In this document: positions 1-8,833 of the stretch, one piece after another
How the letters are laid out: the number at the start of each line of letters is the position of its first letter
Position numbering within the stretch: position 1 is the stretch's first letter
NCBI GenBank assembly: GCA_029261675.1
Contig: JAJDBA010000309.1
Coordinates: 1-35,924, forward strand
From: Nitrospinaceae bacterium
GTDB lineage: Bacteria > Nitrospinota > Nitrospinia > Nitrospinales > VA-1
Direction of reading: 5' to 3'
Length of the DNA: 35,924 nucleotides
Notes under the pieces: model-generated
Database searches by the model: none
Told to the model about the DNA's origin: nothing
What the model saw: the letters and a program-made list of their open reading frames with translations, nothing else
Translations under genes and position numbers: made by a program

Positions 1-1
1 A

Positions 2-415
2 AAGGAAATGGTTTCTTTTGTTAATAATACAATTTCGAGAGGTCCTCTTGAAGGCGAAATTATTGCTATAAAAAATGAGGACGTTCTTATAAATATTGGA
101 AGAAAAAATGGTGTTCAGGTAGGCGACAGGTTTCGTGTTCATTCAGTGGGTTTGCAACTAGATGATCCCTTTTTAACTGAACATGATCTTGGGGATATTT
201 ATGTGAAAATGGGAACGATTCAGGTACTGGAAAGCATGCTGGGTTTTTCAAGAGCCCGAATTATTGTTGGAAAAGATTTCATGCCCGGAAACCTGGTCCG
301 CTCTTTTAAATATTTAAAGGGCTTCAATCAGCAATTTAGCGTTGGAGAAACGCTATTTGAGTCTGAAGAACCCGTCCCATGGTGGAGTTTCCATGGAATT
401 AAATCAGTTCCCTAA
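2..415 (+). CDS. C-terminal part of a FlgT-C-like beta-domain protein (5' truncated)
   Basis: The frame is open to the left edge (AAG GAA precede the first ATG at 8), so this is probably the tail of a longer gene. An AGGA lies only 1-2 bases before that ATG, too close for a normal ribosome site. The visible 135 residues repeat the pattern 'EGEIIAI...VLINIGRKNGVQVGDRFRV', followed by a second strand-rich stretch ending 'GFSRARIIVG...GNLVRS'. This resembles the small beta domain at the C-terminus of FlgT/CsgG-like surface or secretion proteins. The resemblance is from memory of the pattern, and the N-terminal domains that would identify the protein are missing. It ends 11 bp from carB, which is convergent. 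Confidence 0.5.
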   Translation, partial: KEMVSFVNNTISRGPLEGEIIAIKNEDVLINIGRKNGVQVGDRFRVHSVGLQLDDPFLTEHDLGDIYVKMGTIQVLESMLGFSRARIIVGKDFMPGNLVRSFKYLKGFNQQFSVGETLFESEEPVPWWSFHGIKSVP

Positions 416-426
416 GTTCAAAGATT

Positions 427-3400
427 TTAAAAATTATTGTATTCTTGGATTGTGGTGATGTCCAAATCCTCTTCTTTGAGCGCTTTAAGTGCCCCCAGCA
501 GAGCAGAGGCTCCCGAAATTGTTGTGCAGTAGGGTAGGTTTTGATTTAAAGAACCCCTCCTCATAGAAAATGAATCTTTGATAGCTTGCTCGCCAAATAC
601 TGTGTTAATCACCAGATTAATTTCACCTGACTCAATCGCTTCGACACTGTGCGGGGAACCCTCTTTAACCTTGTTGATTGATTCAACAGTAACTCCATTT
701 TTATTAAAATATTCTGCTGTTCCGCTGGTAGCCAGAATACGGTAGCCTAAATCCTGAAGCCCTTGTGCAATTTCGAGGGTTTTTGGTTTGTCAGAGTCTT
801 TAACACTTATAAAAGCCGTACCTTCCATAGGTAGTTTGATCCCCGTCGCCAATTGAGATTTTGCAAAAGCCCGACCAAAAGTTTTATCAATCCCCATAAC
901 TTCACCCGTTGATTTCATTTCCGGACCTAGGAGAACATCTACATCGGTAAATTTATTAAAAGGAAAAACCGATTCTTTGACTGCAATATGTGAAAATTTA
1001 ACCTCTTTGGTAAAACCAATTTCTTTTAAGCTTTTTCCCGCCATGACACGAGCGGCGACTTTTGCAAGAGGAACACCAATGGATTTACTAACAAATGGAA
1101 TAGTGCGGGATGCTCGAGGATTCACTTCTATAATGAAGACCTTATCGTTCTGCACCGCAAACTGGATATTAATAAGGCCAATTACATTAAGCTCTTTTGC
1201 CAAGGCACAAGTCTGTTTTTTTATTTCATCAATTGTTTCAGGGGCAAGGGAAAATGCTGGAAGGGAACATGCGCTGTCTCCAGAATGAATTCCTGCTTCC
1301 TCAATATGCTCCATCACTCCGCCAATAACTACGTCTTCGCCATCTGATATTGCATCAACATCTATTTCAATTGCATCCTCGAGAAAATCATCAATCAAAA
1401 CAGGATGTTCAGGTGATGCCTTGACCGCGTGTTGCATATAATATTCCAGGCGATTTTCACTGTAGACGATTTCCATAGCACGACCGCCTAGTACATAAGA
1501 GGGGCGTACTACAACAGGGTAACCAATCCTAGATGCTATTTCCTTAGCCTCAATATATGAAACGGCAATACCATTTTCGGGTTGTTTGAGATTAAGTTTA
1601 TCTAAAACCTCTTTGAAGAGTTCTCTATTTTCAGCTCTGTCAATGTCAGCCGGACTGGTTCCAATAATGGGTGCTCCAGCTTCCAGTAAGGATAAAGATA
1701 GTTTCAGAGGGGTCTGTCCTCCTAGTTGTACAATAATCCCTGTTGGTTTTTCCACGCGTACGATATGGAGAACATCTTCCAAAGTTACTGGCTCAAAATA
1801 GAGTCGGTCCGAGGTATCGTAATCGGGACTAACGGATTCGGGATTACAATGAACCCTGATGGTTTCAAACCCGTCTTCTTTAAGCGCAAATGATGCGTGG
1901 ACACAGCAGTAATCAAACTCAATTCCTTGACCGATCCTGTTGGGGCCACCTCCTATAATCATTATCTTTTTCTTCTGGGTGGATTCAGCCTCACATTCTT
2001 CTTCATAAGTTGAATACAGATATGGAGTAAATGCTTCAAACTCGGCACCACAGGTGTCAACCCTTTTGTATACTGGGAAGATATTAAGGCTATAACGACG
2101 TTCCCGTATGTCTTTCTCAGAGCAATTTAGAAGTCCTGCAAGATAGATATCTGACATACCATATTGCTTAGCTTTAATCAGGGTCTGCTTTTCTATTGAA
2201 TCCAGCGAATCAATCTTTTTTAGTTCCAGTTCAAAATCGATTAATGTTTTCAAATTATCAAGAAACCACGGATCAATACCCGTAAGTTGATGTAATTCCT
2301 CAACGGAAAATTTGCGACGCAATCCAGCAGCTACTTGCCACAACCGATCAGAAAAGGGAATGGATAATGCCGCTGTAAGTTTTTCTTTTTGTTGCTCCTC
2401 CGACAAACCCACATTATTCAGCTTGAAACGGAAGTCCTCCTCAAATCCATAACTGCCGATTTCCATGGATCGAATTGATTTCAGCAATGCTTCTTTAAAT
2501 GTTCGCCCGATAGACATTACTTCTCCCACAGATTTCATCTGTGTAGTTAGAATGGGCTCTGTTTGCTGGAATTTTTCAAAAGTGAAACGTGGGATTTTAA
2601 CAACACAATAATCAAGAGTAGGTTCGAATGAAGCTGGGGTCACCTGAGTAATATCATTTTTTATTTCATTCAACGAATATCCAACAGCTAATTTGGCGGC
2701 GATTTTGGCGATGGGAAAACCAGTAGCCTTTGATGCTAATGCGGAACTCCGTGAAACACGAGGGTTCATTTCAATTACAATCATATCCCCGGTTTCGGGG
2801 TTAGTTGCAAATTGAATGTTTGAACCACCAGTATCAACACCTATCTCTCGGATAATATCGATCGCGGCATTACGCATGACTTGATACTCTTTGTCAGAAA
2901 GAGTTTGAGCCGGAGCTACGGTAATGCTATCTCCTGTATGAATCCCCATCGGGTCAAAATTTTCAATGGAACAAATAATAACGACATTGTCATTGAGGTC
3001 GCGCATCACTTCCAGCTCATACTCCTTCCATCCAAGAAGTGATTTTTCGATGAGAACCTGATGAATAGGGCTGGATTGGAATGCATGCTCCACGAGAGGA
3101 ACAAACTCTTCTTCAGAATAGGCGATACTTCCCCCGGTTCCTCCAAGAGTGAATGAAGGACGAATGATAGCTGGGAACCCGGTTTCTTTGACGATGCTCC
3201 AGGCTTCTTCCAGTGAAACTGCCTGACCGCTGGGAGGAACCTTTTGTCCTATTTTAATCATTGCCTCTTTAAATAGGTTCCTGTCTTCTGCTTTTTTAAT
3301 TGACTCGACTTTAGCTCCGATCAATTCAACATTATATTTATCCAGAATGCCTTTTTCGGCAACAGCAAGAGCGGTATTTAAAGCAGTTTGCCCGCCCATT

Positions 3401-3666
3401 GTAGGAAGAAGAGCATCGGGTCTGTCGCGGATAATTATTTTTTCCACCACCTCGGGAGTAACTGGCTCAATATAGGTTCGATCGGCAAACTCAGGGTCGG
3501 TCATTATGGTGGCTGGATTACTGTTTACTAGAATGACTTCATAGCCTTCTTCTTTTAAAGATTTACAAGCTTGTGTCCCGGAATAATCAAATTCACAAGC
3601 TTGGCCAATGATGATAGGCCCAGCACCAATGATCAGAATTTTTTTTATGTCAGTTCGTTTAGGCAT
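427..3666 (-). CDS. carB: carbamoyl-phosphate synthase large subunit
   Basis: This is the synthetase subunit of carbamoyl-phosphate synthase, which makes carbamoyl phosphate from bicarbonate, two ATP and ammonia channelled from CarA. At 1079 residues it has the family's full length. Two homologous ATP-grasp halves are visible. The first starts near the N-terminus (ILIIGAGPIIIGQACEFDYSG) and the second near residue 565 (IMIIGGGPNRIGQGIEFDYCC); each carries a glycine-rich 'RPS..LGG' loop. An MGS-like allosteric domain closes the protein (about residues 940-1075, with TSGTAEYF). The ATG overlaps the stop of the upstream gene (TAATG), so translation is probably coupled. It is the last gene of the pyr operon and no terminator is obvious before the convergent gene. 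Confidence 0.98.
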   Translation of the reverse strand: MPKRTDIKKILIIGAGPIIIGQACEFDYSGTQACKSLKEEGYEVILVNSNPATIMTDPEFADRTYIEPVTPEVVEKIIIRDRPDALLPTMGGQTALNTALAVAEKGILDKYNVELIGAKVESIKKAEDRNLFKEAMIKIGQKVPPSGQAVSLEEAWSIVKETGFPAIIRPSFTLGGTGGSIAYSEEEFVPLVEHAFQSSPIHQVLIEKSLLGWKEYELEVMRDLNDNVVIICSIENFDPMGIHTGDSITVAPAQTLSDKEYQVMRNAAIDIIREIGVDTGGSNIQFATNPETGDMIVIEMNPRVSRSSALASKATGFPIAKIAAKLAVGYSLNEIKNDITQVTPASFEPTLDYCVVKIPRFTFEKFQQTEPILTTQMKSVGEVMSIGRTFKEALLKSIRSMEIGSYGFEEDFRFKLNNVGLSEEQQKEKLTAALSIPFSDRLWQVAAGLRRKFSVEELHQLTGIDPWFLDNLKTLIDFELELKKIDSLDSIEKQTLIKAKQYGMSDIYLAGLLNCSEKDIRERRYSLNIFPVYKRVDTCGAEFEAFTPYLYSTYEEECEAESTQKKKIMIIGGGPNRIGQGIEFDYCCVHASFALKEDGFETIRVHCNPESVSPDYDTSDRLYFEPVTLEDVLHIVRVEKPTGIIVQLGGQTPLKLSLSLLEAGAPIIGTSPADIDRAENRELFKEVLDKLNLKQPENGIAVSYIEAKEIASRIGYPVVVRPSYVLGGRAMEIVYSENRLEYYMQHAVKASPEHPVLIDDFLEDAIEIDVDAISDGEDVVIGGVMEHIEEAGIHSGDSACSLPAFSLAPETIDEIKKQTCALAKELNVIGLINIQFAVQNDKVFIIEVNPRASRTIPFVSKSIGVPLAKVAARVMAGKSLKEIGFTKEVKFSHIAVKESVFPFNKFTDVDVLLGPEMKSTGEVMGIDKTFGRAFAKSQLATGIKLPMEGTAFISVKDSDKPKTLEIAQGLQDLGYRILATSGTAEYFNKNGVTVESINKVKEGSPHSVEAIESGEINLVINTVFGEQAIKDSFSMRRGSLNQNLPYCTTISGASALLGALKALKEEDLDITTIQEYNNF

Positions 3667-4541
3667 TAATTTTTGTAAATATCAGAAATCTCGATTTGTC
3701 GAGATCGCTCCAGTTTTAAATTCATGTAAGCCAACTTATTTATTAATTTGTTGATCTGTTTATTGCCTTCGATTCTGATTTTATCGTGTTCAAGAGTGAA
3801 AGCACTGCTTTCTATGTCTTGAATAGATTTGTTGAAATTATTTTTATCTTCAATTAAAAGGGAGAGTTTTTCTTTAAGCTTTATGATTTTAGCTTCTGAA
3901 TCGGTATTTGTGATTTTTACGTTTAACTTTTCAATTTCCGCTTCTTTGTTTATTAAATTCTTATTTTCCTTAAGCAACCTTTTTTTTAAATTAACGAGCT
4001 CTTTTCTATCTCCGGCTTGAGCCTTGTTAATAATTTTCACTTCTTGCTTTATATATTTATGGGTCTTCTCAGGATGAAAACAAAAATTACCGGTAAAATG
4101 AAACTGCTCTTGAAAGAATATAAGGCGACCTTGAAAAATATCATTTTTTCTAAAAAACAGGCGCGAGTCTTTTTCGTGTGCCAAATAGGTTTCATCAGTG
4201 AACAGGTTGACAACCTTCACGGTTTCGTCTTTGATTTTTTTTGAAATAAATAAACCCTGGATGCTCTTAGTAATACTTTTATAAATCTCCAGTTGATCGC
4301 TGCTCCAAGCGTCTGGATTTTCTTCGATGAGCGTTTCAAGAGGTGTTTGTGATTTTTCCACATTGTAATCATCGAATAAATACCACTCAAGAAATAGGGA
4401 CATTCTTGAATTGTAGGATTTGTCATCCTCATATATTTCCCCGGTCTCTTTTTGGTAAGCTTTTTTGGCTTCTAATATTTGATCGGAAGGAATGGCTTTT
4501 GCCGCGAACTCGAAAAGCTGCTCTAAAGTTTCTCTGAGCAT
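3666..4541 (-). CDS. unrecognised coiled-coil protein between carA and carB
   Basis: This is a 291-residue protein of unknown function. The N-terminal half (1-160) is mixed alpha/beta, with an aromatic, acidic stretch 'FLEWYLFDDYN' around residue 50 followed by 'TPLETLIEENPD'. The C-terminal part (about 170-265) is a Lys/Glu/Asn-rich coiled coil with heptads (LKKRLLKENKNLINKEAEIEKL). No signal peptide or membrane helix is visible. Its ATG overlaps the carA stop and its stop overlaps the carB start, both as TAATG, so it should be made together with the two synthetase subunits. It is AT-rich compared with carA and carB. A role in the CarAB complex is inferred only from position. Confidence 0.85.
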   Translation of the reverse strand: MLRETLEQLFEFAAKAIPSDQILEAKKAYQKETGEIYEDDKSYNSRMSLFLEWYLFDDYNVEKSQTPLETLIEENPDAWSSDQLEIYKSITKSIQGLFISKKIKDETVKVVNLFTDETYLAHEKDSRLFFRKNDIFQGRLIFFQEQFHFTGNFCFHPEKTHKYIKQEVKIINKAQAGDRKELVNLKKRLLKENKNLINKEAEIEKLNVKITNTDSEAKIIKLKEKLSLLIEDKNNFNKSIQDIESSAFTLEHDKIRIEGNKQINKLINKLAYMNLKLERSRQIEISDIYKN

Positions 4542-5665
4542 TAATCTCCTGCTTTCATAAGATTTACAAATTTATCAAACAAATGTTCAGAGTCATGAGG
4601 CCCGGGAGAAGCCTCAGGGTGATATTGTACCGAAAAAACGGGCCAAGTCTTGTGCTGAATACCTTCAACGGTGTCATCGTTCAGGTTTAAAAAAGTTATA
4701 TCAACATCACTTCCAAAGGAGCTTTGTTCTACAGCAAAACCGTGATTCTGGGAAGTGATTTCTATTTTTCCAGACTGCACATCCAACACAGGTTGGTTGC
4801 CACCATGGTGACCAAACCTTAACTTATAAGTTTTACCCTTTAATGCCAGGCTTAAAATTTGATGGCCGAGACATATCCCAAATACAGGAACTTTTCCTAA
4901 GATAGTTTTTACATTTTCAATTGCATAAGGAACCGCTGCCGGATCGCCCGGTCCATTGGAAAGAAAAATTCCATCGGGCTTTGTGGCTAGAACTTCATCC
5001 GCAGGTGTGTTTGCAGGGACAACCTTAATATTGCACCCAGCACGAGTTAGTTTTCTTAAAATATTTCTTTTTACTCCAAAGTCATAGACCAACACAGTAT
5101 AAGGACGGTCTTTCACTTCTTCTAATTCGGTTTGGCCCTTATGAATGGTCCATTCACTTTCATCCCAGTTATAGGACTTTTTGCAGGTGACCTCTTTAAC
5201 TAAATCTCTTCCCGTTAAATCGGGTGACTTTCGGGCCTTTTCGATGAGTCTTTGAGGATCGGAGGTGTCCGTAGAGAGGATGGCCTGCTGCGCACCTTTT
5301 TCGCGAATTCGACGGGTTAAAGCGCGTGTATCTATGCCCTGAATACCAAATACATTGGTCTCTTTCAAAAAATCTTCCAAATTACCGCGAGAACGCCAGT
5401 TGCTTTGGACCTTACTCAATTCTTTAATAATAAAACCAGATAAGTGGGGACGGTCGGATTCAAAATCCTCAGGATTTATACCGTAGTTTCCTATTAAGGG
5501 ATAGGTCATAACCACCATCTGTCCGCAATAGGAAGGATCCGTTATGATCTCCTGATAGCCAGTCATACTGGTATTAAAAACTATTTCAGCTTCTACCTCA
5601 CCTTCGGAACCAAAATGCTCGCCTTCATAAATTTTTCCATCGGCGAGAACTAAAAGAGCTTTCAT
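4541..5665 (-). CDS. carA: carbamoyl-phosphate synthase small (glutaminase) subunit
   Basis: CarA hydrolyses glutamine and passes ammonia to CarB. The 374-residue length is normal. The N-terminal CPSase small-chain domain (about 1-140) starts with 'ALLVLADGKIYEGEHFG' and contains 'TGYQEIITDPSY'. The C-terminal half is a class I glutamine amidotransferase, with nucleophile Cys265 in 'GICLGHQ' and the His/Glu pair in 'QYHPEASPGP'. It starts 23 bp after pyrC and overlaps the next gene by TAATG. The Shine-Dalgarno sequence is weak. Expression should follow the operon's PyrR attenuator. Confidence 0.98.
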   Translation of the reverse strand: MKALLVLADGKIYEGEHFGSEGEVEAEIVFNTSMTGYQEIITDPSYCGQMVVMTYPLIGNYGINPEDFESDRPHLSGFIIKELSKVQSNWRSRGNLEDFLKETNVFGIQGIDTRALTRRIREKGAQQAILSTDTSDPQRLIEKARKSPDLTGRDLVKEVTCKKSYNWDESEWTIHKGQTELEEVKDRPYTVLVYDFGVKRNILRKLTRAGCNIKVVPANTPADEVLATKPDGIFLSNGPGDPAAVPYAIENVKTILGKVPVFGICLGHQILSLALKGKTYKLRFGHHGGNQPVLDVQSGKIEITSQNHGFAVEQSSFGSDVDITFLNLNDDTVEGIQHKTWPVFSVQYHPEASPGPHDSEHLFDKFVNLMKAGD

Positions 5666-5688
5666 ATTTCTAAATCAATCGGATAAGA

Positions 5689-6972
5689 TTAGTTGCACTT
5701 AAAAACTGTTTTACCATTTACTAGAGTACGAAGTACTTTTCCTCTCACTTTCCAATCTTTATAAGGAGAGTTTTTACTGCGGGATTTGAATTGACTAGGG
5801 TCGATTGTGTATTCCATCTTTTCATCGAACAGGGTGATGTCCGCAGCTTTTCCAACACCCAATGTGCCTTTATCAAGTTTAAATAATTGACTGGGTTGAA
5901 AGGTGAGCATATCGATAGCTTTTTCCAGCGAGATGACTTTTTCATCAACCATTTTCAAGGTTAAAGGAAGTGCTGTTTCGAGCCCAACAATCCCAAAACA
6001 GGCTTTACTGAATTCAACCTGTTTGTCGACTCGGTCATGAGGAGCATGGTCTGTGGCTATGATATCGATGGTGCCATCTCGCATGCCTTCTTTAATCATC
6101 TCCAAATCAGATTGAGTTCTGAGAGGCGGACTCATTTTTGCATTTGTATCGTATCCTCTACATGCATCATGGGTTAGGGTGAAATGATGGGGTGCAACCT
6201 CACAGGTAACGGCGAGTCCTTTTGCTTTGGCTTGCCTGACCAAATCGACAGAACCTCCACTGCTGATATGTGCAACATGAAGTCGGCCTCCGGTTTTAGG
6301 TAATAAACAGATATCTCTATGCACCATGATATCTTCCGCTTCTGTGGGCATTCCTTTGAGTCCGAGTTCGGTTGAAACGATTCCCTCATTCATGCTTCCA
6401 CCTTGGGTCAACTCAAGGACTTCGCTATGTTGAATGCAGGGTAAGTCAAACATTTTACTGTATTCCAAGGCTCGGCGCATGATTTCACTATTACTCACCG
6501 GCCTGCCATCATCGGAATAGCCAATGCAACCTGCTTCTTTCAGCTCTCCCATATCCGACAGGGTTTCTCCATTCAACCCTTTAGTTATGGCGCCAATGGG
6601 TAAAATATTGATATCCGAGGTTTCCTTTGCCTGAGATAATATGAAATCGGTGACAGAACGATTGTCGTTGACAGGGGAAGTGTTAGGCATCACTGCAACG
6701 GTTGTAAAACCTCCGGCTGCGGCAGAATGGCTGCCAGTTTCGATCGTCTCTTTATATTCATGTCCGGGTTCTCTGAAATGGACATGCATATCACAAAAAC
6801 CAGGTGCCACTATGGCTCCCTTGGCGTCAATTATTTCTGCACCTGAAATATCTTTAATTTTCCCTTCAGGTTCTACGGCTTCAATTTTTCCTTTGCTGAT
6901 AAGTAAATCGAATTGGCCATTTTTTTTATTGGCAGGATCGATGAGATGTCCGCCTTTAATTAGAATTCGCAT
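5689..6972 (-). CDS. pyrC: dihydroorotase
   Basis: This class I (long-type) dihydroorotase cyclises N-carbamoyl-aspartate to dihydroorotate, the third pyrimidine step. The 427 residues show the amidohydrolase metal ligands: 'HVHFREPG' near residue 61, 'QHSE' near 180, 'HVAHIS' near 233 and 'ATDHAPHD' near 306. The loop 'GYSDDGRPV' is typical of this class. The start overlaps the end of pyrB by 17 bp, so the two are coupled. The metal ligands are present, which argues for an active enzyme rather than the inactive PyrC-like partner seen beside some PyrB proteins. Confidence 0.97.
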   Translation of the reverse strand: MRILIKGGHLIDPANKKNGQFDLLISKGKIEAVEPEGKIKDISGAEIIDAKGAIVAPGFCDMHVHFREPGHEYKETIETGSHSAAAGGFTTVAVMPNTSPVNDNRSVTDFILSQAKETSDINILPIGAITKGLNGETLSDMGELKEAGCIGYSDDGRPVSNSEIMRRALEYSKMFDLPCIQHSEVLELTQGGSMNEGIVSTELGLKGMPTEAEDIMVHRDICLLPKTGGRLHVAHISSGGSVDLVRQAKAKGLAVTCEVAPHHFTLTHDACRGYDTNAKMSPPLRTQSDLEMIKEGMRDGTIDIIATDHAPHDRVDKQVEFSKACFGIVGLETALPLTLKMVDEKVISLEKAIDMLTFQPSQLFKLDKGTLGVGKAADITLFDEKMEYTIDPSQFKSRSKNSPYKDWKVRGKVLRTLVNGKTVFKCN

Positions 6973-7903
6973 CGCTCTCCCCTAATAATAGATAAAAAAG
7001 AGCCATTCGTATTGCGACTCCGTTGGTTACTTGATTCAGAATAAGGGAACGCGGTCCTTCCATTACATCTAATGAAATTTCAACTCCTCTATTAACCGGG
7101 CCAGGATGAATAATCAAAGTGTCATCGCTGACATTCGATAGATGCTTTTCAGTAAGACAAAAATAATTAGAGTATTCTCTCAGGCTTGAAAGTAGACCTT
7201 GGTTTTGTCTTTCCAGTTGAATACGCAAGATCATGATGACATCGGCATCCTTTATTCCTTTTTCAAGATCATGACAAACATCTACGCCAAGTTGCTCAAT
7301 TCCGATGGGTAAAAGTGGGGGAGGGGCGACCACTTTAACTGTCATACCCATGGTTTTCATGGCATGAATATTCGACCGGGCCACTCGACTATGAGCAATG
7401 TCGCCAACAATTGTTACTTTCAACCCTTTTAAATCCCCTTTGTGCTCTCGAATCGTTAAAAGGTCGAGTAAAGACTGGCTTGGATGTTCGTGTGTTCCGT
7501 CACCTGCATTAATAACAGGTTTGCTGATGAATTGTGTTATTAGGGCGGGCGCTCCAGAGCAGTTATGTCTAACTACCAGAATATCCGGACTCATTGCTTC
7601 CAGATTTCTTACTGTGTCAATCAAGCTTTCTCCTTTAACCGTGCTACTAGCTGCCCCCGAGATATTGATCACATCCGCACTCAATCGTTTACCGGCAATT
7701 TCAAAAGAGGTGCGGGTTCGGGTGCTTGGCTCGAAGAATAAGTTGATTATTGTCCGCCCTCTAAGGATTGGAACCTTCTTAATGGCTCGAGTCGATACCT
7801 CCTTAAAGGAATCTGCGGTATCCAGAATTGTATCTATGTCATTAGCGGTAAGGCTTTCCATTGTAATAATATTCCGCTGCGAAAGCGTGGTGGTTTGGGT
7901 CAC
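6956..7903 (-). CDS. pyrB: aspartate carbamoyltransferase catalytic subunit
   Basis: This enzyme joins carbamoyl phosphate and aspartate to carbamoyl-aspartate. It has 315 residues with the carbamoyl-phosphate loop 'FEPSTRTRTSFE', the 'HPSQSLLDLLT' substrate loop and 'HPGPVNRGVE' near the C-terminus. The start is a GTG whose bases overlap the pyrR stop (GTGA, 4 bp). An in-frame ATG 14 codons later is possible, but the overlap favours the GTG. No regulatory chain pyrI is present in the window. Confidence 0.97.
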   Translation of the reverse strand: MTQTTTLSQRNIITMESLTANDIDTILDTADSFKEVSTRAIKKVPILRGRTIINLFFEPSTRTRTSFEIAGKRLSADVINISGAASSTVKGESLIDTVRNLEAMSPDILVVRHNCSGAPALITQFISKPVINAGDGTHEHPSQSLLDLLTIREHKGDLKGLKVTIVGDIAHSRVARSNIHAMKTMGMTVKVVAPPPLLPIGIEQLGVDVCHDLEKGIKDADVIMILRIQLERQNQGLLSSLREYSNYFCLTEKHLSNVSDDTLIIHPGPVNRGVEISLDVMEGPRSLILNQVTNGVAIRMALFYLLLGESDANSN

Positions 7904-8436
7904 TTCACCTGCTCCTGGATTATGACTTTGTCTTCCTCATCAACTTCTTTTAAAAGTACCTGAACGCGTTTGGATTTTGGTGTGGGAATATTTTTACCAA
8001 CATAATCGGGTCTTATCGGTAGTTCACGATGTCCTCTATCTATCAAAACCGCCAATTGTACAGAAGCGGGACGACCAAAATCTATAAGGGCATCGATAGC
8101 GGCACGAATGGTTCGTCCTGTAAATAAAACATCATCGCAAAGGATTACATGTTTTCCTTCAAGTCCAAATGTGATTTCAGTTTTTTTCAGCTCAGGTTTT
8201 TGGAGCCCCGCACCTATATCATCTCGATAGAGTGTGATATCCAAGGCTCCAGTAGCAACCTCAATATTTTCAATGGCATTTATCTTAGCTTGCAGGCGGC
8301 TGGAAAGAGTGACTCCTCGAGTACGAATACCTATTAACGCGATATTTTCAGCACCCTGATTACGTTCAAGAATTTCGTGGGAAATTCGATTTATGGCCCG
8401 CGCAATATCCTTTTCATTCAATATGGTCGTGCTCAT
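7900..8436 (-). CDS. pyrR: bifunctional pyr operon attenuator / uracil phosphoribosyltransferase
   Basis: PyrR binds a conserved loop in pyr mRNA when UMP is high and promotes termination; many members also have uracil phosphoribosyltransferase activity. The 178-residue protein has the PRPP loop 'VILCDDVLFTGRTIRAA' near residue 95 and the family's 'IGIRTRGV' segment near residue 36. A good Shine-Dalgarno (AGAGGT) lies 4-5 bases before the ATG. It is the first gene of the operon, and its own leader carries a matching PyrR-binding loop and terminator, so it should regulate itself along with all five downstream genes. Confidence 0.97.
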   Translation of the reverse strand: MSTTILNEKDIARAINRISHEILERNQGAENIALIGIRTRGVTLSSRLQAKINAIENIEVATGALDITLYRDDIGAGLQKPELKKTEITFGLEGKHVILCDDVLFTGRTIRAAIDALIDFGRPASVQLAVLIDRGHRELPIRPDYVGKNIPTPKSKRVQVLLKEVDEEDKVIIQEQVK

Positions 8437-8474
8437 TTTGACCTCTTTGAGATTCGGGCAGGAAGGAATGGGCC

Positions 8475-8517
8475 AAAAAAAAACCTTCCTGGGGCGGCTT
8501 GCAACCCGTAAGAAGGT
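8475..8517 (-). terminator. intrinsic terminator of the pyr leader (attenuator)
   Basis: Read on the minus strand, ACCTTC (8517-8512) pairs with GAAGGT (8488-8483), and an inner GGG/CCC pair can extend the stem. Nine T residues follow directly (8483-8475). The hairpin lies about 40 nt before the pyrR start, where a leader attenuator is expected. Its 5' arm can instead pair with the 3' side of the upstream PyrR loop, as CTGTAA (8558-8553) with TTACGG (8511-8506), plus AGG with CCT-like bases. That pairing gives a competing antiterminator. Confidence 0.85.
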
Positions 8518-8550
8518 ATTAATGCTGTTTGTACGCGAATCATTTTATCC

Positions 8551-8580
8551 CTTTACAGCCTCTCTGGACTGTTTAAAAGA
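8551..8580 (-). promoter_or_regulatory. pyrR leader: PyrR-binding loop (anti-antiterminator)
   Basis: The minus strand reads CAGTCCAGAGAGGCT at 8571-8557. This matches the PyrR-binding consensus of Bacillus-type pyr leaders (AGUCCAGAGAGGCU). ACAG and CTGT flank the loop and form its stem, with weaker pairing of TTTT to AAGG further out. PyrR bound to UMP would stabilise this hairpin, block the antiterminator and let the downstream terminator form. Confidence 0.88.
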
Positions 8581-8596
8581 GTTTATTAACATTTGG

Positions 8597-8624
8597 ATTT
8601 TACCAGAGTTTGAGGTTAAGTCAA
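8597..8624 (-). promoter_or_regulatory. sigma70-like promoter of the pyr operon
   Basis: On the minus strand, TTGACT (8624-8619) is followed after 16 bp by TAAAAT (8602-8597). Transcription would start near 8590, about 20 nt before the PyrR-binding loop, giving a leader of about 155 nt before pyrR. The fit between promoter, loop and terminator supports the call. Confidence 0.7.
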
Positions 8625-8751
8625 GTTTGCTTAATAATTTGAGAAGCCAAATATTGTTTTTCTATAATCGCAAAAATCTGCGAGAAATTTTGGGAGATAA
8701 ATTTTCGCGAAAACATTGAAATATCGAATAAAAATTGGATAATGTGCAAAA

Positions 8752-8782
8752 TTACATAGTAAAATAATCTAACCCTTATAAT
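8752..8782 (+). promoter_or_regulatory. possible promoter of the STAND-TPR gene
   Basis: A perfect TATAAT at 8777-8782 lies about 50 bp before the ATG at 8834. The only -35 candidate is TTACAT at 8752-8757 with a long 19-bp spacer. The pyr promoter lies about 150 bp away on the other strand. Between them the sequence is AT-rich with no further pattern I can name. Confidence 0.4.
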
Positions 8783-8833
8783 ACTTTGAAACTTTTGCAC
8801 CTTTTTGAAATATTTGTTTGTTAAGAAGTCTCT

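Noticed and set aside
8393..8719. 108-codon plus-strand frame across the pyr leader
   Set aside because: It runs antisense through pyrR and the attenuator, whose RNA elements fully explain the sequence.
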